NCBI RefSeq assembly: GCF_018991925.1 | Contig: NW_024735554.1 | Coordinates: 1,409,530 to 1,473,529 of the forward strand | Source of the DNA: Homarus americanus | Lineage: Eukaryota; Arthropoda; Malacostraca; Decapoda; Nephropidae | DNA length: 64,000 nucleotides | Direction: 5' to 3' | In this document: positions 22,555 through 34,100 of the stretch, in pieces | How the letters are laid out: each line of letters begins with the position of its first letter | Position numbering within the stretch: position 1 is the stretch's first letter | The notes under the pieces: model-generated | Databases searched by the model: none | Told to the model about the DNA's origin: nothing | What the model saw: only the letters and a program-made list of their open reading frames with translations | Position numbers and translations under genes: made by a program

Positions 22555-23610
22555 AGAGTAGGTTTAAATGTATATTATACAAACAGTAGGGGCAGTTCAA
22601 AAGATATCGAAGTCTTTAAACTGCTAAGGGAACATATGGGCACGGGGGTGGAGGAGACTGCAGTGGGAGCGGGTAAACAAAGTGAAAGACTACAGGGAAA
22701 TAGTGTTAGGAATGATGACAAAACTAAATTAGACAGGGAGTTTAAAACTAAACGCGGTAAGGGGAGGACTCAGAACACGACTAACTTAAATGTATACTAC
22801 ACGAACAGTAGAAGTATGAGAAACAAAATGGATGATATTAGGCCTTGGTATGTACCGAAAAAATCGATATAATTGCATTCACTGAAACATGGATCAATCT
22901 AGACACACGTGAGTTACCAGTCGAATACCAAATTGCGGGTTACAAACTGTTCCATACCGATAGGCAGACCAGGAAAGGAGGCGGAGTAGCAATCTATGTT
23001 AGGGATAATCTGAAGTGTGAAATATATAAGGAAATAAAAACTGAGAGGAATACAGAAACAATTTGGATAGAATTAAGCGACGGTCGGGAAAAATTAATCA
23101 CAGGAGTAATATATAGACCCCCCAATCTTGATAGCGTCAATGAGCAACTTATCTGGGATGAAATGCGCAGGGCTTCCATACACAACAAAGTCTGTATAAT
23201 AGGCGACTTTAACCTTGGCCAAATAGATTGGACTGACCTTACGGTAACTCAGAATCACAGGATTTTCTCGAGACGATCCAGGACTGTTTCCTAAGTCAAC
23301 ATATAACCGAACCCACACGGGGTAATAATATACTGGACTTAGTTCTGTCGAACAGAGAAAACCTAATTAGCAATGTCGAGGTAGGGAACGAACTTGCAAA
23401 CAGCGATCACAAAGAAATTCGATTCCAGTTAGATTTTCAGGGCAGAGTAAGGAAAATTCCACTAAAGTACCAGATTTCAGAAGGGCAAACTTTGACAGTT
23501 TAAAGAGGCAGCTGAGAGAGGGGGTGTCGCGCTTGGCTGTGAATCTGACAGATGACACCGACCTGATAACGAGATCTGAGATTGCCGAGTTCCACGACAA
23601 TTTAAATAGT
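22555..23610 (+). pseudogene. CR1 ORF2, endonuclease domain (frameshifted)
   Basis: Endonuclease/exonuclease/phosphatase-fold remains: LNVYYTNSRSMRNKMDDI (22,786 on), then DIIAFTETWIN with the catalytic Glu, KGGGVAIYVRD, GVIYRPPN, CIIGDFNLGQIDW with the Asp-Asn pair, and NSDHKEIRFQL with the final Asp-His. Frame changes occur near 22,855, 23,270 and 23,470, so no single product can be made. An extra LNVYYTNSRG start lies at about 22,564, upstream of the second one, suggesting a partial duplication or misjoin of the domain start. The frame then meets the foreign insert at 23,618. Confidence 0.85.
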
Positions 23611-23611
23611 G

Positions 23612-24491
23612 AGTTGTAATGAGTGATTGTCAGACCAAACCTTACAGCCCAGAATTATGCCGCATATAACAGCAAGAGCACTGCAGACCTCGTGGTACCA
23701 CCACATTCCGGGTTGACACACCTCAGGTCGACCCAAGGGACTTGACCTCGCCCGCTAATGACGTGAGCTGGGTGACCTACAACCGCACCTAGCCAAGACA
23801 CCTGGCCAGGACCACACCTGCACACAGCTATCTAGATCAAACCAGTTTAGTGTTAATTGGCAGAGGTCAGAAGCCGGCTGGGCCGACCCCATATAAAGGC
23901 CCTACAGTCCCGTCCACGGGCATTCGATTATCATTATCATTCTGATTCTGGTCATACTGATTCTCATTCTGGTTGCTGTCCTCTCTCTCCCGTTCGGGTC
24001 GTCACTCGGTTCACTAAGCAGAGTCACGCACGTCCCCTCCCCAGGTCGGGAGGGAGACCTCCCGACCAGACCACGGCATCGCCAGCTAAGCAGATTCTCC
24101 CATAGGAGGCAGCCCAGCCAGCACTCACTGGGCCTACGTCAGGGTACACGTGAGTCTTGTCAGAACGTCCTAGGGTGAGTTACCTACTGTGGGAAGTGTA
24201 TTCATTCAGGTGTGTCCGAGAGTCAGTGTCAAGTAACGTAAAGCATAATGTGTTAGTACCCCGATATAATAGTGATATTAATGTGTCCATGTCATTGAGT
24301 GAAGTAATAAATAGTTGTATCGAAGAGGTGTTTAACAAGTTGTCCCTTTAAGAAGTGATATATGTGTATTGACATACGAGATAAGATAAGCGTATTGACG
24401 CTAAGTAAATAACCCGGCCACGCTACCAAGTTTCCTATCTTTACATATCTACTCTCTATTCTTCCTATGTGTATTCTCTTCTTGAAGTTGT
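23612..24491. mobile_element. 868-bp insertion in CR1 ORF2, probable solo LTR
   Basis: The CR1 coding sequence is interrupted between FHDNLNS and the KKLRSDNNDPKW region. The foreign segment 23,618-24,485 is bounded by the direct repeat AGTTGT (23,612-23,617 and 24,486-24,491). Inside are a TATA-like CATATAAAGG (about 23,889) and AATAAA signals near 24,306, as expected of an LTR. The ends are not a clean TG...CA pair and no internal coding region is present. A solo LTR is the best guess and a SINE-like element is the alternative. Strand is not certain, though the TATA and AATAAA order suggests plus. Confidence 0.55.
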
Positions 24492-26437
24492 CTCATACCA
24501 TAAAAAAAACTCAGATCAGACAACAATGACCCTAAATGGATAAATAATTATTTAAAGAACATCATTGGCCAAAGGAAGGCTATAGGTAGAAGGATAAATC
24601 GTGGCGAAATTCACCTCCGGGACTATTATAGGTATTGGCGAGTAGGGTTAAAACCGAGATAAGGAAAGCAAAGAGGAATAATGAGGTAAGGATAGCAAGG
24701 GAGGCGAAGACAAACCCCAAAGGATTCTACCAAATGTATCAAACTAAAACACGAGAAAAGATTGGACCAATACGGTCAGACTCCGGCGAGCTCACTGATA
24801 ACGACGGAGAAATGAGCAATAATTTGAATAAATATTTTCAACAGTTTTCACCACCGAAAATTTAAACATGATACCTAGGCACCGACTCTATTCAGAGATA
24901 GTGAAGAAAACAAATTAAGTGAGATAGTAGTGACTAGTAACGATGTTAGTAAGCAAATAGACAAACTAAAAGCCCTATAAGTCACCTGGTCCATGAGATA
25001 TTTGCCAGAGTATTAAAGGAATGTAAGGAAGAGCTTAGTATGCCCTTAGCAAAGTTGTTTAACATGTCATTAAAAACAGGTGTAGTACCAGAATCCTGGA
25101 GGATAGCGAATGTAATACCGATTTTCAAGAAGGAGGATAGATCACTATCCTCTAACTACCGCCCAATCAGTCTAACATCAATAGTAGGCAAATTACTGGA
25201 AGCAATCATTTCAAACTCTATTCGAAATCACCTGGAGAAGCACCAATTGATCAATGATTCCCAGCATGGCTTCACAAGCGGACGTTCTTGTCTAACTAAT
25301 CTATTAACATTCTTTTCATCAGTTTTCGAATCGGTGGACGAGGGGCACAATTATGATGTGGTATATCTCGACTTTAGCAAAGCCTTCGACAGAGTCCCCC
25401 ACGAAAGACTAATTAGAAAGGTAGAAGCTCATGGCATCAAAGGTAACATCCTTAAATGGATTAGGGCATGGTTACAGGACAGGAAACAGCGAGTGAGCAT
25501 TAACGGCACTAAGTCCCATTGGAGCAACGTCACAAGTGGAGTTCCCCAAGGCTCAGTACTTGGACCATTATTATTTATTATATACATAAACGACATAGAT
25601 ATCGGCATAGACAGCAACATAAGTAAATTTGCTGATGACACTAAAATAGGACGTGTTATTAAATCTGACGAGGACTCAGCAAAACTACAGGAAGATCTAA
25701 ACAAATTTTTCGAATGGTCTGAAAAATGGCAGATGAAATTCAACGTCGACAAATGTAAAGTACTCAGTATAGGAGATGTAAACAGGGAAACCAGATACCA
25801 GATGAACAACGATGCCATAGAGAAATCCGACTGCGAGAGAGATTTAGGAGTAATGATAAGTAGGAACCTTAAGCCAAGTAAACAATGTGTTTTTGCTCGT
25901 AACAAGGCTAATAAAGTACTTGGGTTCATACAAAGGAGTGTTAGTTACAAGACTAGCGAGGTCATCCTAAAACTGTATCTTGCTCTTGTGAGACCACACC
26001 TGGATTACGCAGTTCAGTTCTGGTCACCGTATTACAGAATGGATATAGAATCCTTGGAAAGAATTCAGAGGAGAATGACAAGACTAATCCCGGGCATTAG
26101 GAACCTTGAATATAGAGACAGGTTAAAGCATCTTTATTTGCACTCCCTTGAGAGAAGTAGAGCGAGGGGCGACCTGATAGAGGTGTATAAGTGGAAGGCA
26201 GGGCTAAACAAAGGGGACATTACAAAGGTACTCAAACTATCCAACCAGGAGCGAACTCGAAACAATGGTTTTAAATTAGACAAATTTAGATTTAGGCGTG
26301 AAATAGGTAAACACTGGTTTGGAAACAGAGTAGTGGATGAATGGAACAAGTTACCAAATATCATCATTAACTCGAATATGCTGAATTGCTTCAAACATAG
26401 GTTGGATGCTCATATGAGCAATAGGGGTTGGGTGTAA
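24492..26437 (+). pseudogene. CR1 ORF2, reverse-transcriptase domain
   Basis: The first 550 bp are frame-broken (NDPKWINNYLKN, then TNPKGFYQMYQTKTREKIGP and SNNLNKYFQQF). From 25,040 a 465-codon frame is open. It contains RPISLTSIVGKLLE, HGFTSGRSCLTNLL, VVYLDFSKAFDRVPH (motif A, catalytic Asp111 counted from the ATG at 25,040), [20 protein letters not shown] (motif B), KFADDTKIG (motif C, FADD at 197-200) and the thumb-type SLERSRARGDLIEVYKWKAG region. The palm residues are intact, but the loss of frame upstream and in the endonuclease makes the element non-functional. The antisense frame at 25,429-25,929 is a shadow. Confidence 0.92.
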
Positions 26438-26485
26438 ACGGGACTGCCCAGTATGGGCCAATAGGCCCGCTGCAGTTTCCTCCAT

Positions 26486-26585
26486 NNNNNNNNNNNNNNN
26501 NNNNNNNNNNNNNNNNNNNNNNNNNNNNNNNNNNNNNNNNNNNNNNNNNNNNNNNNNNNNNNNNNNNNNNNNNNNNNNNNNNNNN
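26486..26585. other. Assembly gap of exactly 100 N
   Basis: The gap falls exactly where the CR1 octamer tail should start, and its right edge lies inside a different LINE on the opposite strand. A round 100 N normally denotes a gap of unknown size. Confidence 0.99.
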
Positions 26586-27880
26586 TTTATCAAGGAACGT
26601 GTCAGTATTAGTGTACATGACATTCAAGCCAGAATTTGTTCTCGGTAACGTCTCTGCTCTTAGTAATAAACCCGCTCCACCCACATTCTCAAAGCTGCAG
26701 CATTTGCTAAGTACACTGTATTTTGCAGGGTGTGGTTAAAAATGTCATTGTTACACGGCGCTTCGTTTCTCCTGTCCGTAGGCTGAGCTGGTGCCGCCTC
26801 CCGGGTGGGGGGTTGAGTGGGTGGAGGTGCACTGCTGCCCCTGGCCCTGTGTCGGCACACTTGTTTCCACTACCCTCCCCGAGTATAACCATGTGCACCT
26901 GTCCCCGTTCCTCCTCGACCTCCCTCTTCTGCTTCAAGTCCTGCAGGAGCTTGTGCTGTTCTGCATTACCGTGCGGTCTGGGTGAATAAATACATCCCGA
27001 AATTCCTCGCCCTTGCTAAGTTTTTGCCTGCCGAATAACTTGCCATTTTTCCTCCTCACTCCTAGTGATCCTGAGGGGCGAGGCTTAGCCCCTGCTTTTT
27101 GTCCCAGTTTCCTCACATCCTGAGGGGTTGCTGGAATCTTGAACCTCTGTGCAAATATTTTGAAACAGCACCTTGTCGTGTGTTTCCTTACTCACAGTTC
27201 CCCTGCCTGGCTCTCTGGGACTCCAAAAACTATTACATTGTTCCTGCGCTGGAGCCGTTCCTGGTGTTCCTCCTCCCCTAACAGTAGGTGCGTTAATTTT
27301 CATTTCTTCGACACTTTTCAGAGTCCCAATCTACTGTAGAACCTGTACTGATTCTGCATTACTCTCCGCCCCCGTGGCCCTCCTAATACGTCAGCATAAC
27401 TCCTCTTAGCAACCACCTCCATTCTATTAGCTACTCTCAGTCTTAGCAAGGATCTCTTTTCCAACTTCCTCCAGTTTGTCAACCAGCAGGGCTCCTGCTT
27501 CATCTATTTTTCTCTAGAGAACTCGTTCCCTTATGGATTGCAATCCTTCATTCACCTTGACTATGCAGCCAGAGCAATACCAGCAACAGCCATCAAGCTT
27601 TACGGCAGTTAGTAACTTCCTAAACGTTGCATTAGTTAGGCCTGTATCCTCCATATCCGACATCTCCCGCAGTAATCACATATCGCTCATGGTTGTTGTT
27701 GTTGTGGGGGTGCAGACTGTGTATAAATCTACACCTATTTCAAAGAAAAATAAAGAGAAAAAGTACTTAGCTACTCTGTTGCCTATGGAGTTGTCGTCTG
27801 CGACTGCGTACACTGTATCTCCCTGAAGGTGTATTGTAGGCACAGTTTCAGTCCTTGAGAAAGCACACAATCAACATAAA
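26586..27880 (-). pseudogene. Second CR1/L2-like LINE, ORF1 and start of ORF2
   Basis: Read on the minus strand. ORF1 remains start near 27,690 (MSDMEDTGLTNATFR), with TAVKLDGCCWYCSGCIVKV, a Cys-rich PHD-like segment. ALLVDKLEEVGKEILAKTE (coiled coil) and KRSYADVLGGPRGRR follow. Basic segments continue to about 26,710, and then the start of an ORF2 endonuclease appears (SGLNVMYTNTDTFLDK, about 26,640-26,590) before the gap. Several frames are needed, so it is decayed. The ORF1 type differs from the SGNH ORF1 at 21,569, so this is another family. The bulk of its ORF2 must lie in or be lost at the gap. Confidence 0.65.
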
Positions 27881-28225
27881 ATTTAAAAGTCTCTGTGGCA
27901 CCTATGACACGACTTGGTTTCAGCTGGCACGGTGCCTTTCCAGCTTGCTTGCTAGTGAGCGCTCACTTTGTTATTTACAACTTCAGCGGTCACTGATGAC
28001 ACTATGAACTATCACTGTGTACACTGTATCTCCCTGTGAGGTATTATAAACACAGATTCAGTCCTTGAGAAAGCACAAACAAAATAAAATTTAAAGTCTC
28101 TGTGGCACCTATGACACGAATAGGCTACAGTTGTCCTTACCAGCTCGATTGCCAATATGTATTCACTTTTAAGTTATTATAGTCTCTTCTGCATTCACTG
28201 ATGACAACTATGAACTGATTTAACT
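27811..28225 (-). repeat. Two direct copies of a roughly 210-bp unit upstream of the minus-strand LINE
   Basis: A block beginning CACTGTATCTCCCTG at 27,811 is repeated at 28,023. Both contain CAGTCCTTGAGAAAGCACA, AAGTCTCTGTGGCACCTATG and CACTGATGACA-type segments with small indels. The units lie directly upstream of the minus-strand ORF1, the place where some LINEs carry tandem 5' UTR promoter monomers. Confidence 0.75.
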
Positions 28226-28562
28226 GGAAGGCACAGTACTACACCCCTGGTTGGCCTTTATCACAGCCGTGACCACAACACCCTAAAAAATAAAATAAAA
28301 TAAAAGCTTTGTCATGTGGCAGTGATTGTGTGGTTATAGGCTCTGACTCTGGCTGTACCTCCAACTCGGTGGAAATTGAGTTTTCAAAATACAATCGTGT
28401 GTCTAGCATGAAAAGTCCGACATCGATTTACACTTTCACCACTAAGACGATCTTGACGAACTTATGTAATCACTGTCCAATTTCGCCGCTCTACATCGAA
28501 GGCCCGAATGCCGAACACGCTTTGTTACAGAGACGCAACACGACCCGCCCGCCCTGTATCTT
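28226..28562. other. Spacer, no gene seen
   Basis: No domain-bearing frame is present. A short A/T-rich TAAAATAAAATAAAA run lies at about 28,288-28,303. Confidence 0.5.
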
Positions 28563-29143
28563 CTATGCCCGGATTAGTCTTGTCATTCTTGAATTCTTTC
28601 CAAGGATTCTATATCCATTCTGTAATACGGTGACCAGAACTGAACTGCGTAATCCAGGTGTGGTCTCACAAGAGCAAGATACAGTTTTAGGATGACCTTG
28701 CTAGTCTTGTAACTAACACTCCTTTGTATGAACCCAGGCACTTTATTAGCCTTGTTACGAGCAAAAACGCATTGTTTACTTTGGCTTAAGGTTCCTACTT
28801 ATCATTACTCCTAAATCTCTCTCAGTCGGATTTCTCTATGGCATCGTTGTTCATCTGGTATCTGGTTTCCTGTTTACATCTCCTACTGAATACTTTTACA
28901 TTTGTCGACGTTGAATTTCATCTGCCATTTTTCAGACCATTCGAAAAATTTGTTTAGATCTTCCTGTAGTTTTGCCGAGTCCTCGTCAGATTTGATAACA
29001 CGTCCTATTTTAGTGTCATCAGCAAATTTACTTATGTTGCTGTCAATGCCGATATCTATGTCGTTTGTGTATATAATAAATAATAATGGTCCAAGTACTG
29101 AGCCTTGGGGAACTCCATCCTTGTGACGTTGCTCCAATGGGAC
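28563..29143 (-). pseudogene. CR1 reverse-transcriptase fragment, truncated at both ends
   Basis: On the minus strand it matches about 25,510-26,095 of the CR1 element: SHWSNVT, then [49 protein letters not shown] and onwards to ERIQ. It carries frame slips near 29,120 and 28,890. Both ends are internal to the element, and neither the 3' UTR nor the octamer tail is present. It therefore arose by rearrangement or deletion, not as a simple 5'-truncated insertion. Confidence 0.9.
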
Positions 29144-29696
29144 TTAGTTGACCGCCCGCCCGCTAGACGCTCGGTTAGGTGTATTGCTTGCTCTTGAACT
29201 CGCTTGCCTTTTTGCGGACATCTTGAGGGGAAATACACTTCAGAGTGTGGAAAATTCTTGAAAGAACAACAGCTAGATGGCGAGGAAGACCATAACTGAT
29301 GCGCTCCCAGATTCAAAACAAAGCCTGCCGCCAATGTCATCAACATGCACAATTGCGTGTTGAATTTTTGTAAATACTGTAAATATAAAATTTGGGTAAA
29401 TGACCTCTTATTTTTGCATTTAGTGATCAAAAAATTAAATACAGTACAGTATTGTAAAATTCCGTAATGGCGAACTTTACATTCTGTATCCTGATCTTAT
29501 TGGTAGTGATTTACAATGTCCATAAGAGCGAATTTCTGTAACCAAAATTCCCATAACACAGGAGTCCAGTGTACACAGTCAGTTCCTCATTACCTTAGTT
29601 TCCCCCTCAACCACAGCCACATTGGTGATGGAATTCAGGAAAAATTAAAATCACAACAGTAATGCTGATTACTCACTAGCAAAGAAGCAGCTGGAT
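29144..29696. other. Unique sequence, no gene seen
   Basis: No recognisable coding or repeat content beyond the adjoining LINE fragments. Confidence 0.5.
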
Positions 29697-30370
29697 ATGA
29701 AGCAGCAGACAGTATCTAGTACCTGTGCGTACATAATCGTTATGTGTGCCGGTGACAAGTGGTGTGCCACTAGACATTGTACTTGGAGTGATGTTGTTCA
29801 TTTATTTTATAAATGGTTGGCTAGTTGCAACTCATTCTTCCATAAAATGTTTGCAGATGATACTAAGTTATTCAGATATATTAAAAATCTATTGAACTGT
29901 GAAACATTACAGAACAATCTCTGTCAGCCTCAGGCCTGGTGAGATTAAAATTTCCAAAATGCAAGAGGATGCACCTTGGTCCTACTAATGGCAAGGAAGA
30001 GTATCGCATGTCCTTACATGGTGAAAACATGTTCCCTAACAGAAACTAGATGTGAGAAATATCTGGATGTTTATGTTAACAATAAACTAAAGTTCTCAGA
30101 TCATTGTAAGAAAAAGATGAGTCTTGCTAGTTAACTAGTAGGAGACTTCTTTGTACATTCTACACACACAGTACTTAGATGGTTCATCTCTCATAAAGCT
30201 TTCCAAAAGTGTAATGTTACCTCATGTAGTAATTCTGATCTCCAAGAATGTTCAAAGGAGGGCTGGTAAACTTATGTCAGCATTCAGACATGTCACTTAT
30301 CAAGAGAGATTAGAACATCTTCAGTTGCCTAATTTATATTACAGAAAGAAATGGAGTTATTTAATTTAAT
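29697..30370 (+). pseudogene. Old LINE reverse-transcriptase fragment (CR1/L2-like)
   Basis: Protein-level remains in changing frames: KMFADDTKLFRYIKN (catalytic FADD), KFPKCKRMHLGPTNGKEEY, NNKLKFSDHCKKKMSLAS, then NVQRRAGKLMSAFRHVTYQE, RLEHLQLPNLYYRKKWSYLI. The order matches the palm-to-thumb part of CR1/L2 reverse transcriptases. Many stops are present. It shows no close DNA similarity to the young CR1 copies here. Confidence 0.72.
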
Positions 30371-31126
30371 TTTTTAAGTGCCAAGGGCATTTCACAGTCA
30401 AATGTACAGTCCCCAAAAAGTATTGTTAGATTTTCTGTCAATACACTTTGAAGTGCTTGACGAAATGCTTTGATATGATCCCTAGTGCATCATAGTAAGT
30501 TGGTACTCCTGCTCGCCATACCAGCAACAGGTAGAGATGGGGCTAGGACTGGGGGAGGGAGTCATCCTTGTATGGCATGCTAAATACTGTACTTCAATAT
30601 AACAAGAAATCCATTAAGCTATACAGGTATTAATTTATATATCATGTTGGGTAGAAGCAAGGCATATGTAGACAACCCACTGACTGATGATTACAATAAC
30701 ACTGAAATATAGTATACATTAAATGGAAATGCTTCAGAACATCATAACTGAGACAGACCTCAAAAAACAGAGTTTCATTAATGCAGGTACTGTACAGAGT
30801 TTCACAATATGCCTACTCGTGTTGTTCATCATATGTCTGATTTATAAAGAGTGACTAAGCAAATGGTACTTGATACTAGAGTGAACAGCTACAACAATAT
30901 ACAATATATTGGTCTATATGGGATCTACCATGCTACTGATTGCATTGGTTTAACACCAAAATAAGATTTTAAATCAAGGGGGCTTGCAGGCAACAGAACC
31001 CCTATTCACCTATAGTAAGACATTTGTTGTTGTAGGCTTCAGTGTGGCACCAGTTGTTTCATGGTGCCTAACTCATCGTGATAATGTGGGTTCATTCAGC
31101 CAGTTCACAGTGCTATCTCACTGTTA
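30371..31126. other. AT-rich spacer, no gene seen
   Basis: No recognisable features between the LINE remnant and the DNA transposon at 31,135. Confidence 0.5.
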
Positions 31127-31134
31127 TGTATACT
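31127..31134. repeat. Left 8-bp flanking direct repeat (TGTATACT)
   Basis: Identical to 34,158-34,165. An 8-bp target duplication is the hAT-superfamily hallmark. The GTATAC core is itself palindromic, so the exact element border could shift by a base or two. Confidence 0.7.
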
Positions 31135-34100
31135 AGAGTGTGTCATAGGAGGGAAGATCAGCTAAAACTAATGGCCCATCACATTTTTGGTAGATTTTAG
31201 TGTATATAAACAGAAAATAATTTAAGTTTCAATATTTTGCAACCTTTTGCTAGGTAAATTTTAGCGTGAAATTTATCGAAAATCTAACGTACAGCTGCAT
31301 TAGTGCATTACAATTAAATAGTGAACATTGCTTTCTGACTTCATTCTTTAACAACCCAACTAACAATATTTTTTTCTGTTTCAGATTCTGATGCATTTAT
31401 AAGTTGATAATATTTGCGATGGCTGCTTGTGTCAGGACGAGGAACCAAAAATCCAGCCATCTCAGTCACTATCTTGGGTCTGGGAGAGAGCTCCTGAAGT
31501 CGGAGTTGCCTACATTGAGAGATGCTTTGAGATACGGTGTTTTAATCAGGCAAATCAGTGAAAAGAACCAAAGAACTTACACAAACAAAGACATTGCCAG
31601 TGATATGACCAAAGCTGTCTTGGCACAGTACACTCTGGCTAACGCTCAGTTCAAGCCTCCAGTCATAACAAGTCAGAAGAAGATTAGTGAGAGACTGCTA
31701 GCCAGTTGGGAAAAGGCAAGAGATATCTCTCTTGGGAGAGGAAAACTTGCAGTTAAGGACAGCTTTGCCAAGCAACTGGACCAGTTATTTGACATAATTA
31801 CTTGCAAGTGCCCAATTGTTCTCTGTCCTGAGTTTGGATGCGATCGTGACTGTAAATCCGAGGCCCACATCTCCTGTATTTGCAAGCGTGAACTGAAGAT
31901 TCCTGTGATCGAACTGGCATTTGTCAAAGCACAGAGAGAGAAGACTGGCAGTATAGGGGCTCTCATGATTTCTAGCCAAGATATTCCGGAGTCCAAGAGA
32001 CAGGAGGCTGCCACAGAGAGACAGAAGAGGAGAAGAGTTGCCGAGGAAAAGAGACTTGAGAAGGCCCAGGGTGAGGTAAAAAAGGCCGATGATTGGAGTC
32101 AAGCTGATTCAGAGTTTAATGACTTCCCCATGGCTGATCCGAGTGCTGACCAGGAGAATGGTGACTTTGTCCCTAACCCAGAAAATAATGATCCCAAACC
32201 TTCCAGGCATAAGATTCGAAATAGGAAAGATATCCCGAGCATAGCTCTGGCCAGCATGCGACACCACACTGGTCTCAGAGAAACTGCAGAGATAGCAACA
32301 GCTGCCTGGGTTGACGGTGGTTTGATAACACCTGATGATGTTCACCTGGTGATAGATCATAACAAAGTAAGGAGAGCTCAGGAGAAACTTGTCAGTAACC
32401 TAGAAGAGGAGTTTGATAAGGGATAAGAGAAAATGGAATCAATTGTTTGTTCTTTGATGGGAGAAGGGATGACACTAAAGTGTTCATGAAAGTTGGAGGT
32501 TCTGACAAGTTGTTCCCTGCCATGGTGAAGGAGGAACACTACTCCTGCTGCAGTGAACCAGGAGGGAAGTATTTGTGGTATTTCACTCCAGAGAAAGATG
32601 ACATCAGGAAACCAGCTGAGATAGTGGCAGATAACATTGTGAACTGGCTCAGAGAGAGGAACGTAGACCAGACCCTGCAGGCCATTGGAGGGGACAGCAC
32701 CAACACGAACACAGGGTGGCAAGGGGGGTCATACAGTGGATAGAGCGGAAGATTGGGAGGAAGCTGGTCTGGATTGTTTGTGACCTCCACACCAACGAGT
32801 TGCCACTCAGACATCTGATCCAGGAGCTGGATGGCAAGACTCTTTCAAACAACAGATGGTCTGGTCCTCTTGGCAAGATGCTGGACTCTGCCACTGAGTT
32901 AGAAATAAATCTGAGCTTTGAAAAAATCACAGTTGGCCCTCCACTCGTTGAGCTTGCACATACTGTCATTGACGACCTGAGTACTGACCAGTACTATGGT
33001 TACATGATTTGCAGTGCCATCAAAACTGGGGTCATGCCTGATAGACTTGCTTACCTGCAGATAGATCCAGTCTCACATTCTAGGTGGCTCACAACGGCTC
33101 TCAGGTTCTGCAGAATTTGGGTCGCTCATCATAAACTGAAGAGACCAGCTTCAACCTGGGACTTGTCAATTCGCCGTGAGTGTCTACTTGCCCAGGTGGT
33201 TCAACGCAAGGTCAAGTCATCGTTCTCTGAAGGTCCAGGGGCATGTTTCTCTTCCAGCAGGCTCCTGAGAGTCAACCAAGGAGGTTATTCAGATTGTGGA
33301 GCAGACTGTGAGGGAATCTTTACTGGTATACTCATCCCGAAGCAGTTCTGCGAACAATGCTCTGCAGTAAGGATGAGGGAGGAGAAGAGTGGCAGTCAAA
33401 AGATCATTGGATATGAGACTTGTGAGAGGGATCTGGGCATGACGAATCGGGTGTAGTGACGATTCCTTCAGGGGTCAGAGAGGGCTCCCTGAAGTCAATC
33501 TAGGTGCCAAGACCCTCCACTGATCTCATAGATCTGGATAACATCCAGGCTGGCAGTGAGCCCCCTCTTACCTGCAGCCTCACCAATGTTCAGGTCAGAG
33601 CTTTCCTGGACAACCCCATGCATGTCCCTGCCTGGCCCTCGCACACCCAGAGTATAGAGCGTTGTGTACAGCAAGTGAGCGAGGCCAGCAGTCACGTGTA
33701 CAACCAGGAGAGGAGGGAAGGCTACATCCGAGCTCAGGTGGTCAGCAGGGAGGTGATGAGTAGAAACAGAAGCAAGAAAGACATGTTCTCTATGGTGTGC
33801 AGCAACACCGGGTCGTAGTCGTAAAACCGGTTTTTGTATTTGATGATTTTGTTTTCTAAAGGAATATTAAATTTAATAAATATGTCAAGATCATTCGTTT
33901 CACTATTCTGGATCATTTCCATCCTAATAAATTAACCTGATACATTTACTTTACTTTAAATAAGCTATTTAGTGGTGTTGGTAAAAGGGTGGGAATACTG
34001 AATTTTCATAAGATTTCAAGTTAAAATTTACCTAGCAAAAAATGAAAACTTTTCAAATCTGAAGATATCACATGATTCTGCACATAGAAGTACATCATTA

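Larger units (their letters stand above)
21490..26485 (+). mobile_element. CR1-type LINE, nearly full length, broken and interrupted
   Basis: A two-ORF non-LTR element. ORF1 encodes a coiled coil plus SGNH hydrolase (21,569-22,462). ORF2 encodes an apurinic-type endonuclease and a reverse transcriptase (about 22,560-26,437), and a short 3' UTR follows. ORF2 has several frameshifts and is split by a foreign 868-bp segment at 23,618-24,485. The 3' end stops at CAGTTTCCTCCAT where the assembly gap begins, so the octamer tail seen in sister copies is missing. The 5' boundary is approximate. Sister copies lie at 1-708, 28,563-29,143 (minus) and 40,891-41,255. Confidence 0.9.

Noticed and set aside
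31673..32360. Minus-strand frames of 113, 105 and 83 codons
   Set aside because: Antisense shadows of the hAT-like gene, whose sense strand shows the conserved blocks.
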